Positions 10,601 through 22,600 of a stretch of DNA of 64,000 bases are shown here, piece after piece; the stretch's first letter is position 1; every line of letters starts with the position of its first letter. Source of the DNA: Marthasterias glacialis. Taxonomy: Eukaryota; Echinodermata; Asteroidea; Forcipulatida; Asteriidae. The stretch lies in contig OU452235.1 in NCBI GenBank assembly GCA_911728455.2, positions 7,630,090 to 7,694,089 of the forward strand. The letters run 5' to 3'. Below the pieces are notes generated by a model. That model saw only the letters and a list, made by a program, of their open reading frames with translations. It was not told the origin of the DNA and searched no databases. The position numbers and the translations under genes were made by a program.

Positions 10601-13600
10601 TCTACCTGAAAGGTTTGATTACAGTGTGTATTGGTACAAAAATGCACAATTTAGTCCTAGCATGGTTTCTGGGATATCAGTCCATTCAGGGAAAATTATT
10701 TGAGCAAAAAATTCTGAAAGGAAAAGTGTACATTATGTAAAGATTATAATTACAGCCGTCCATTTTTCTGTAATAGTTTTCAATACGTGTTCTGTAAGAC
10801 TTTTGTTGAATTTAAAGGCAGACTTTTGACTGCTTATAAGGCAGACTTTTGACTGCTTATAAACAAGTTATTCAGCTTGATGAAGCAGTCGATCAACTGT
10901 ATTACAGTGCTAAATTAAGCAGTTGACTGCCTAAAATAGAGCCTCATTTAGACAGTGGACTGCTTAATATAAGCCTTCATACAAGTGTTCAACTGCTTAT
11001 ATCTACGACTGCTTAGCGCAAGATGAAGGTTTAGCTCATTTGCATTTTACGTCCGGGGGAAGGCTTAGCGATTGCTTAGAAGCCTTTGAAAGCCTAAATA
11101 AGCCTTCAAAGGCCTATGAAACATGATGAAGACAATAAACTGACAACAACAAAGTGCTTGTAGGACTGCCTATAATGACTGCTCATTTGACTACTTATCG
11201 ACTGCTTAATGAAGGCATTCACTTTTGGTGAGGGATGTAAGAGGAGAAATGTATTTCCGTCACGTTATCAGCTCATAAATAAAACATGACTTACTTATGC
11301 TAATGTCTGGCTGCAGATGCGGTTGGAAGTCACCACGGTTTCCACCCGGTGGGAGAACTTGAGGGTTTGGTTCTGGCGTCCTGATCTCTGGCACACCTAC
11401 AGATGAAACGGACACGGAAAACGGCAAACAGTTAAAAACCTGACAGTATCTATAAAGGGCATGGGAGTATGAGGACAGATGTCTACAGCTGTTTTATAAA
11501 TCAACTTGTGTTGAAAAAAAACCCACTAAATACAATCAAGCGAAGAGTTTATGCCAAATTCAAACAAATGGCAGGAGAAAATTTGATCATAGGAGACCTG
11601 CTGCCGATTTCACACAAATTTACGCAACTGTGTAAGTCCACTTGCGCAACATTTATTGCGTAAGTTGTGCACCACTCGCACAATAAATATTGCGCAAGTG
11701 GACTTAATGCAGTTGCGTAAAGCTTTGTGAAATCAGCTGCTGGCTTAATGATAATTGAAGTTTTTCTATCACTAAAAACCACAGTGGTCGGACAGTAGGA
11801 GGGTTAACTGTTTACTATGTAGATGCATTCACTACACAACATCATATTGCAGGCTGGCAGAGTATGCATTCATCATTCAAAACCACAGTTGGCAATATTG
11901 AAGTAGTTTAAAGAAGTCCTTACGTCTGCATGTCACGCCGTCCGAATCTAAGATGAATTTTTCGAAGCAGAAACACTCATAGGCCCCAGCGGTATTCTGA
12001 CACAGCTGACTACAGCCTCCCTGGTTGTTGGTGCACTCGTCAATATCTGTAAGCAGCCAAAACAACAAGTTTTATTAGGAGAACAAGCAAAATAATAGAG
12101 CATGTAACATGGTAGACCATGTACAATAATGAGATGACATTGGCTCAAAAGATTACGTTTTCTTGGGGCACTGTTGGGGGAATGGTCGACTTATCAATGT
12201 CTTCAAGACGTCACATCTGGACATTTGAAGATGAAGATTCAAGCGAGGTATTACTTACCATTACATGTGCATCCATCATTGGCCAACTCGTAACCAGCAA
12301 AGCATCCACATGAATGACCACCCTCCGTGTTATAACAATCATGGTGACAGCAAGACTGACCATTTTCACACTCATTCTCATCTAAGGAAAAAAAGGGGGG
12401 GACGGGGGAGAGAGCAGGACGAGTTAAAAATCAAATCTTTTGTCGTGGAAGCAGAAAACTTAATATAACTTTGCATCAAGTTGTTTTGGGGAGCGATCAA
12501 AAGTCAGAACGGGAGGAACCTTCAAATTGGATCGCTCTGATGAGATTGGTGGGCAAACATGGACCGAACTGTTGGACCACCGGAGCATTCCATTGGACCG
12601 TTCGAAACGCCAACAAGTAAACTTTCTCGTGTGGGAATATTCCGGTGGTTTGGCACAATGTCGCGGTCCAGCAGGACGTTCTGGTAGTCCACTGGATTGC
12701 AGGTGTATGCCTACGGGAATGTTCCTTCGCGCTGTCTTTTGAGACCCTTCCCTTAGTGCAATCTTTCCCTGCCTTTGGACCATGGTTCGAAAACCAAACT
12801 TTAGCGCGAGCCTCACATATGGATTGGGATTTCAGTCCCTACTTAATTCACATGTTTTTTTTTTCACAAATAGGGGCTTCCATTCCACATCTGATACTGA
12901 ATTCTTCATCATCTTCTCTACACTAACAAAACTAATCAAATATTCATGTAATGTTTGCTTAAAAAACTCCTCTGTTTAAAGCTAATATAGACTAGTGGTA
13001 TTCATCTTTTTTGGCGGATATCGGCGCTATACAAGACTCCATTATTATTATTATTATTATTACACACTGATACATTGGATCAGTAGCTGATCTACCCACC
13101 CCCCTCAAACCCGCTCCAAGTTACTCGCTGACTCCGCCCCCTGAATACAAACTTACCTTCACATGTCAGCTGATCCATACGGAGTTGGAATCCGATTGGA
13201 CATGTACAGATTGCTGTATTACTGCTGGTTATGACAGTGCAGTTATGTTCACAGTTTATGTTCCTGCATGGGTTGACTGCCTCAATTACAACGGTTGACT
13301 CCTCTGTTTTAAAAAATTACAACAACAAAAAATCAGAAAATAACTGCTTCGTTGCCCTAATCTTCATTCTAATGACAGCTCAATTAGGAAACTATAACTA
13401 GTAAACTAGTAAAATTTGCGGGTGCAACCATGTACAAATCTCTTTTGGGTGGAGTGGTGGCTCTGAAAAGAGCTGGTGTGGTCTCCTCCCATAAGAGGTT
13501 TTTACATGGTTGTACTTGCAAATTTTAATAGTTTACTAGTTATAGTTTCCTATCCTTCACACCATGCAAAGCTTCAAACATCACTGACAGCTCTATTGTC

Positions 13601-16600
13601 CACTCACAATGGGAGACTTTGGAACACTAGGTGGCAGCAGACATACCCCAAAAAGTCTTTTATTTTTTTCAGGGATGAGATGTGGCAAATGTGGGAAATC
13701 CTGAAAATGGCTTGTGGGCCTGGGTTCCCCCTGAAGCCCGGTTCATACTTCACGCGAAAGCCAAGCGAAATTTAGTGATGCAACAATTCAAATACACACC
13801 GTTGTTCAATTGTGATGCAAGAAAATTTGCCTCGCTCTCGCATTTCGCACGAAGTATGAACCAGGCTTTATTCTTTACCCTGAACCTCTCAGATGTTACA
13901 ATTCAGGAGGTTTACAGACTGTGCATCACCAGAAATGCACAACGACATGTTTGGACACAATGTGGACTACTTCTTTCCCTCTTTGGTGACTGCTTTACTT
14001 CAGGGAGGTTGTGAGAAATTCCTAAAATCCTGAGAAATCACAGGCCTGTATTATGTGATCCACAAATAAAGGGCTGGAAAGCATTATTTAGGTAAGATAA
14101 GACACTCACTTCCCCCTCCCGGCTCAATGTCTTGAAACACCCCCCTCAGGAAATGGGTTAGTGCTGTCTGTCCCCTCTTTTGCCCCCACCATTTTTTTTT
14201 GTTGCTACACTCTCTCAACACCCTATCCTGCGTAAACAGGCACCACAGCCATACATCCCTTCTGTTTTAACTAATTAGTAAGAAAATCAAACAATAGGTT
14301 TCAAAGTTCCCTATCTTTCCCCTACCAATCACCCACACTTCCCATTTCTTGCTATTAAAGCAACCTACGTTGGCATGTTCTTCCGTCCAGCTTGAGCTGG
14401 TACCCTGGTGGGCAGTCACAGCGATACGACCCCTCGGTGTTGACACAGAAGTGAGAGCATGAATTAAAGCCCATCTCACACTCGTCCTTATCTGTTACAA
14501 ACAAGAAAATAAATTCACAGCATGATGTTCCTGCCCTGGAATAGTTAAATAATCTTGCGGACTATTAGAAAGTCTGGTTTACTAGTCCGGCCAGAGAGTG
14601 GAATAGAAAGTTAAATTCATGCTTCTTGTGAGTTTAAGTGGCTTACAATTGTACTAATAATAGTTTATTTCTAATATAGTGTTTTACATTAAAATCTCAA
14701 AACCCTGTACACATTACACATTAACCCTTTTAAAATTTAAAACTACATTAAAATCCCAAGAAAGTCACATTAAAATCACAAAGCGCTGTACACAGTAATA
14801 ATTAATTAATTACATTACATGAATTACATGAAAGTCCAAAGAAAGTCACATAAAGACCCTTTACAGAAATTACAAAAGAAAAGAAAAAAGATTGGCAGTT
14901 TTAGCAGGATTTAGGAGTAGTGCCTTTGAAAAGGGAAAGTTTTTAAGCTGCGATTTAAAAACTCCAGATTCGCTTACAGCTCTCAGATAAGCAGGAAGTC
15001 TGTTCCTCAGAGTAGGTGCATAAATAGAAAAAAGCATGATCACCGTACGCCTTGCTAGGCATTGGACATACTTTAGGATGGTTAAGCCTTACTCTATTGC
15101 AACTTCTAGTTCGAGTGTTGGACTCATTAACTGATATATACAACACACTTTATGACTTGCATACCTGCGCATGTCCTCATATCCTGAAGGAGATAATAGC
15201 CAGTGTGGCAGCTACACCTTACAGAATCTTCATAAGTCATACAGAGTTGATGACAACCACCGTTATCTCTGCTACATGAATAGGCACCTGCATGGGGGGT
15301 AATCAATCAATTAGAAATGGATCAATCAGTTTACAATAAATGATCAATTGCTTACAAATACAACTCAGAGTTACATCAATTGGTGGTAAGAATTCTTGAA
15401 TTAAGTTAATTTTATGTCCGGCTTCTTAATGAGATAACCACTCGTATCTGTCAAAATACAAGAGAGCAAATATTTGCTGTGTTTTTTGTTGGCAAACTTA
15501 GAAGTCTTAAAACCAAAGATGCCGTCACAGTAAATGTTAGACAAGATGTGCAAATCAGAGCTCATTGGTTGATTCTGCTGACATGTACCTTGGATTTCAG
15601 ATGATTTTCAATCCAAAACTGTCAACAGAATGATTTTCAAATTGTGTAAATGAGTGGTTCCTGACCCATGTAAAATTTGAGTAGGCAACTACAGCCTATT
15701 AATAACCCACGACCATTTTCCAAAACCACAATTTCGTCTTCAGTTTAAGCTCCATCAGTTTAGACTCCAGCACCCCAACCCCCCCAGGTTACGCCACTGA
15801 TCTTCTCTCCAGGGGAAGAAAATTTGACCACATTACCCCAACACTTAAAGTATTGCATTGGCTGCCCATAAAACAAAAAATTAACTACAATATCCTACTT
15901 CTGACTTGGAAAGCACTTCATGATCTTGCCCCAGCAAATATACGGGACGTGCTGAGTATTTACCATCCCCGGCCTAATCTCAGATCATCCAATAAACTAC
16001 TATTGAACATTCTGAGATCTCATTCTTCATCGGGCGATAGAAGCTTCATTTCATGTGCACCAAAATTATGGAATGATCTCCCCATCAACTGCGGTCACTT
16101 GACTCCTTACAAACGCCAGCTCAAGACACATCTCTTTGAATCTGCTTACATTTAATTCACTGCGCCGGTCATCACCACGTGAAATTCTGCTGAACTTTTG
16201 CTTTTGTTTTAAACTTTTTCTTCACTTCACTTTGCTAAGCACCTCCGAGTAGGCAACTAGAATGATGGCGCTCTACAAATGCCTAATTGATTGATTGATT
16301 GATTGATTGATCTTCAAGCCAATCTGACACTACACTTGACTGTAAAAGTGTCACTGTTGGGACTTGGAATGCAAAGGCTTCAGGAAGAGCTGTCGGTTTA
16401 AAAACAAAATCTTCCGAAGAAGTTGAAAAGGAATTACTCACGTGCGCATGTCATCCCGTTAGGCTCTAGTTTGAAGCCGTTGTAACATTGACATGAGAAG
16501 TGGCCGTTGGGTTGAGATATACACTCATGATCACATCCACCTTTCCTCACCAGGCACGGGTCTTCAGCTGTAAATGACAAGTCAATTTCAATCTAGTAAG

Positions 16601-19600
16601 GTCTGCGGTAAACCATGCACATGAGAAAATCTCTCTTTATGATAGTATGGGGACCGGGGATCAAAAGAACCAGTGGTTTAACAATCTCGCCATTTTGATA
16701 CAGTATTATAATGGTTGTGGTACCCGCTGCTAATAGGATTCTAACTGCCTGCGGGAAATCTCGGTAGTCTAGTTGGTAAGACATCTGCTCTAGAATGGTG
16801 GGGGTCGTGGGTTCGAATCCCACCCGAGGAATATGCCTGTGGAATTTTTTTTCACAGGACTCGGGAAATACTGAGTATACAGTGCTTAACACACATTGGT
16901 GTATGGGCAAAAGCACAAATAATATTGATTAGCATGCTCTGGTCATTTTCAGAGAAAGCAAAATTCTACAAATCACGTTAAATCCTACTTAGTCAATTTC
17001 AAGTGTTCATTCATACACACTGTCAACTTATAGGCCTGACCACAAGGCTTTCGGCTTTGGCTATATCTCAACAGCCACAGCCAATGCCGTTGACACAAAA
17101 CTCAGACAAGGCCGAGTAAGACTATAAAAAAACAAAATGTTCAATAATGTTCTGATTTTATAAATAAATTCTTAACCCAGTTACCTGAAAAGAACGTCAA
17201 CACTTAATGTTAAAATAGATCCCACCAGTGAACAACAATCCCTCCCCTGCTGCTTCCCCGCCCCCGTAAAAAAAAGAAGAAGAAATGGTGCAAGAAGCGC
17301 AAAAGAATAAGCTCTTGACGCAGCATTTCAAAAGCCTATTTTCTTGTTCATCACGTTTCCTCATTTTCCTGTACCTCAGTGCATAACAATTCTTCCCTGT
17401 ATCAAGGTGGCCTTTAACCTTTCTTCCCCCACTCACCCGTGTATAACCCGTCTGGGAAGTACGTGCCTTCATGCAACATTAATCTACATCATTTATACAC
17501 TAACCTCCCCCCCCCCCTCCTTTTCAAACCAGAACAATCTGAACTTGGCACACATACAAGACACACCAGGATGCCTGATTATGTTCCAAGGAACTAGGAC
17601 TAATCTTAAGTAGGCCAACCTCCCCCTTCCCCACCAGCCTCGCAAGTGTTTCTTACCCGAAAAAACATTTCCACTCACTGCTGCCACGTTTCATCTTTCT
17701 CAACATCAAAATCCACTTCCAACGCATTCCCCTTCCAATTCGATCTTTCGAGTTAATTCTTCCGAGTTACATACATGTATATTCCACCATGACACTTTAC
17801 AGTAGCTAAGCCCCCCCCCCCCAACACACACACAGGTCTCGTTTGGGTGTGACCCAATTACACCCCTACAACCCCACAGCGTGAACACCCAACAACTTCC
17901 TACCCCCTCAGCGTGAACACCCAACAACCTCTACACAGTTGACCCTCATCACCTACAATAATGCAAATCATACCCTTCCGCTGCAAATAATACAGTACCC
18001 TTTCCAACCCCCACCCACTTTCAATGCAAACAAGGTTCAGCCTGCAGAAAGTGAAGGAAAAATCGACCTGTGCAGGGTCAATTTAATACAGCACAAGTGA
18101 TTGTACCTGTTATAATGTAAATGTATATATACAGGCCATGGAGGAAATCCTCTGTGCAGTGGCTATCCTGACCACTCCAGTCTAGAGCTTGTACCTGGCA
18201 CGTGATTTCTCTAGGGAAGGGGGGAGGGAGGGGGAAACTAGGTTTGTGACGTCTTTAGGATGACCAGCACTGTATGGTTTTTTCTTGTCTGCCGGGGGAG
18301 CACGTTTCACTTCCGCTCCAATGGTTCCGTTAAAGCAGATACCAATTATACTAACAATTAGTACCCAAAACCTGCCTCTCGATAGAAGTTTTTCCTGCAA
18401 GGGCTATGTTAGGCCTATATCACTCGGTGTTTGAAGTCGTAAAGGTCAGCTTACCGATGCAGGTTCTACCATCAGATTGCAATCTCTGGCCAACTGGACA
18501 TTCACAGGAGAAACTTCCCTCGGTGTTCTGACAAGAACCGCGGCATCCTCCGTTCTGAATTCGGCATTCATTGATATCTGTAGGCAGGTGCAGAAAACTG
18601 GTTATCAGCTGGGCAACAGAGGGGGCATTTAGGTTGGGTTTCAGACCATTCAGAATGATTTCGAACCACCTGAACCCATCCCAAAAAAAGTGCTTCAAGT
18701 CTTTTGAACAACGTATAAGCCCCTTTCACAATAGTCATATTTCCTGGGAAAATTCGGTCGACCTTTTCACACTTGAACTGCTGACCCCTGGGAAAAAAGT
18801 CCCGGGAAATGGCTAGCCCTGCTTGGGAGTAGGGTTAAGCGAGTTAACCCTTGAGTTTGCATACTGAGTTCAAGCTACCCATCAATTAGAGTGATGTAAC
18901 TTGTTTCTGATTTGAAAGTCATCCATATTGAATGGATATTTATATTTTTATTAAGAATAGCTACAAACATTCATGGTCATTCATTGTTCTGACACACAAC
19001 AGCACAGACAACCGTACCAACTTTTGTTTTGGTTTAATTTGTTCGTATTTCTGGTGGCGCAAATCCCACAGCAGTGGTCCTTGTACATGTGTAAGAGTGG
19101 TTTAACAGTGTTCCTGTCTGCATTGTTCTTTGGACTCAAGGCCACGAAACTAATCTGTACTGTTCACGAAAACCACGTACGTGGGTGTGGCCGCAACCGA
19201 AACACTGCTGTGATCGTGGCGAGAAAGTCACACCATGTGCTGTTGCTAGGCAGTTGCTAAAGTAGGCGGGGCTTAATGGATCAGTCTTTTCCTTCAGTTA
19301 TACTTGAGCCAGGATTTTACTCGAGACCTTTGCTCATCGTGACCTCTTTTCAGTCATGGGTTAATTGATTGTTGTGGCATGACTTGCCATAATATTGAAT
19401 TTTTCCCGTAAACCATAATTTTGACATACTCTAAAATAAGGCCATTTCTCCCTTATTTTTTATTTCCTTGTACAGTGGAAACTATTAATTTTCTGATCTG
19501 AACAACCCAGACAGCCGATCCTCAATGGCCTTGAAATAGTCTGTTACATTGCCACTCCATATTCCACCCTTAACTAGGCCGTCAACATTTCCAAAACAAA

Positions 19601-22600
19601 ACACTTCTGAACTCAATCTTGCCCCCCAAAATAAGGAACTAATCCACAATTTTTTTCGCAACGTCACGTAGAGTTGCCTAAAAAACATTTCCCTTGGCTT
19701 TGCCCCGGCTTGGCAGATACGAACCTGCCGATTTATTTTTAACTCACCTGATTATACTGAATGACAGGTATACATGTGTAAAGGGTTCGACAAAAAACAA
19801 CAGTGACAATGTTCACATAAATTGCACGTTTTGAGGATGTCACAAATTGCTGAGAAACGTTACAGCGACGCCCAGGAATATACTTGGACTTCCCTGACAC
19901 AAAGGACAAACGTGATTCTCATGTTTGGGTAAAACACGAATACTCATGTGATTCCTTTAATCATTGTTCCTCTTCCTTTCTGTCACAATGCTCTTAATTT
20001 TCAACCGTTGCGGAGAACGTGGAGGATATATGGCTGGAACCGTTAATTTTGTGCTGTATTAACGGCAAATTTCCTTAAATAAAAACATCTGACAAAATAA
20101 CTGCTCTGTAAAAGATTTTTTTTTTTAAAGACTATGCATTTCTGTACAGTTTTTACCATACACATAGGCAAGTCTGATTCTACTGCATTATTCATACCTG
20201 GTAAAATGACTCAAAAATTAATATGAAACCAAAATTTTGTTTTGTTTTAGAAGTTATCCATGGTACCTTTGGGAAACATGAGAAATTGCAAATTTAAGAC
20301 ATGACCTCTACTATGAACTTTTTGTTGAACAGACCAGAAGTTATACTTTTAAGGTTAATCTTATTATCTGGTTGGTCCAGACTTTGCTTGTCTTTCAAAA
20401 AATCCATCTTTTTTTAATATTGTAAGCATTTCTTTATTAGCATTGCCTTGTGATGCTACTGACTCCCTTGCACCAAAGCTCACCATTTTGGGAGTCAGCA
20501 GTAAGCACGTAAATGCGTCGCCTAAAATGCGCACTACACTGTATGTTATACATGGAGACGTTGGCTCTCAAAATGGTGCGCATAAGATTAGTGTGATGAT
20601 GACGCCAGGTGAATTGGGTCAATACCGAACATGTTATGTGATTTAAATAAAATCTTTCTAATGAGTATGTGTGGTTTTGAAAAATGACTAACCTTGGCAA
20701 GTGACGCCATCATGTGACAACTCAAATCCCGTTGCGCACCGGCAGTAGTAACTTCCAATGCTGTTACAGCAGTCACCTTGGCATCCTCCATTGTTGAACA
20801 TACACTCATTTACGTCTATAAGAAAGAGAGAAGAGAAAAAACAGGTATATGAGGAACAGATGCACAGATGTCTTCTTTTGTTGCAAAGTACATGACAAAA
20901 GCTGGTCAACGAAAGGTCCACAGGTCTTTCTTTTTTTCCTTTATTTTAAAATTGTTGATTTTATGCTATTGCCCTTTTTAAAAGCAAGGCTTTGGCTTCT
21001 AAAGGCTCTGGCTTAAGCTCCGGCTTAGGCTCTGTCTCAAACAGGTGGAGGGTCCCTAAGCCGGAGCCCAAGCATAAGCCGTGATTTTGAAAATGGCCTT
21101 TGAGAAAAAGGACTACCAGTGTTGGGGTCGGAACATGCAGACCACTGTCACCACAGTACCTTATTTCATACAGCTGCTTAAACAAAGCACATAAATGGGA
21201 GACTTTTGAACAGTCCTTTTTCACAGTTCTTACCGGTAGTACGCACGCTCAGAACCACACACACAGTACAGAGCATGTGTGCGCACGCTCAGAACTGTCA
21301 AAATGGCCTGTTGTGTCTGCTGCCGAAAGCGTCTCAAAAGTCTCTTATTGGTGTAGCACAAAACAGTTACGTTTACCAGTAAAAGATTACCAGCCAAAAT
21401 ACCATATCATATGTACAATTTCCAACTGGTTTCCTGCTTACTTTTGCGAAGCAGAAAATTGTCCAGCAATATTGTCTGCTTAACGAAATTTGGTCCATGC
21501 CATATGGGTTGGTATGCATTTGGCAGGAAATATTTCCAAAAAAAAAAAAAAATATGAACAAATCTGGTTCAAGATAAACTGAATAGCAACTTGGTAAACA
21601 CTCAGGTTTGTTCTGGGAAAATAAAGAAAGCAAACAGAACATAAAAAAGAACATTCTCCAAACACTGTTTTTTTTCTGTGATGTCATTCATACTGCAGGG
21701 GTTTCATGTTCGTACAAACATTTGAGGTTTCCTAAACCAACAAATAAGTTTCTTTTACTGCGCCGATCGTTTCATTCGAGCATGACTTTTTGACAAAACT
21801 TGATAAGCCTGACATTAAGTTGTGAACTAATAAAAACAGAACCTTTATCCCTTATTCTTTTCCTTGAAAATTCCTAGTTCAAATTATGGCAGATTTATTT
21901 CATGTAGTTTCGTTTCACCAAGGGATTATCGCTATCGCTGTTGGGATGTTCATTCACAGCTTTCCATTGTTGTATACAAAAAACCTGCCGACTAATACGG
22001 AGCGAAATGGTTTGTTTTTTAAAGAAAGCAAAGAGAATTCTTCCGGTTGACTTCTTGATTCAGGACTAGGGCCAGCCATGTTGCTGATGATAATCTCTTT
22101 GTCAACAAGTAAGTGTTGAAAGTAGGCAGGGTAACTATTAAGAAGGCTTATTTTGTGGCTGGTTGGTACACCCACTTCAAGTTTATAATCCGGAATAATT
22201 TGCTTTGGTGTTGGGCTTGGTTCTCAAAACCAAACAGAGGTTTCTACGGGTGTAAAAAACATTGAGCGTTATTGATAACGGTTAAAGGGAGGCATCAATC
22301 CATTCTGAGTCTTGTGACCAGAAGCTAATTTCATTTGTTTATTTATTGATTTATTTAGTTATTTAGTTATTTGTTATTTATTGACTGTGGTCTTTACAGA
22401 TAGAGATAACTTTCAAGAATCCTCTCCCATTATTGACTGCTTTCCAGCATCCCAGTTGTGCATTTCACGAAGAGCTAAGATTGATTTTAAGATGTGTACC
22501 GATATAAATTGACAAGCAAAGTATGATGTCACAATGCAAATCACCATGGCAATATTAGCAACTCATTTTAAGGTGAACCTTGGTGTTCTTGTGACATCGA

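Noticed and set aside
16759-16840. tRNA gene candidate
   Set aside because: A and B boxes are good, but the acceptor stem does not pair and a SINE body follows.
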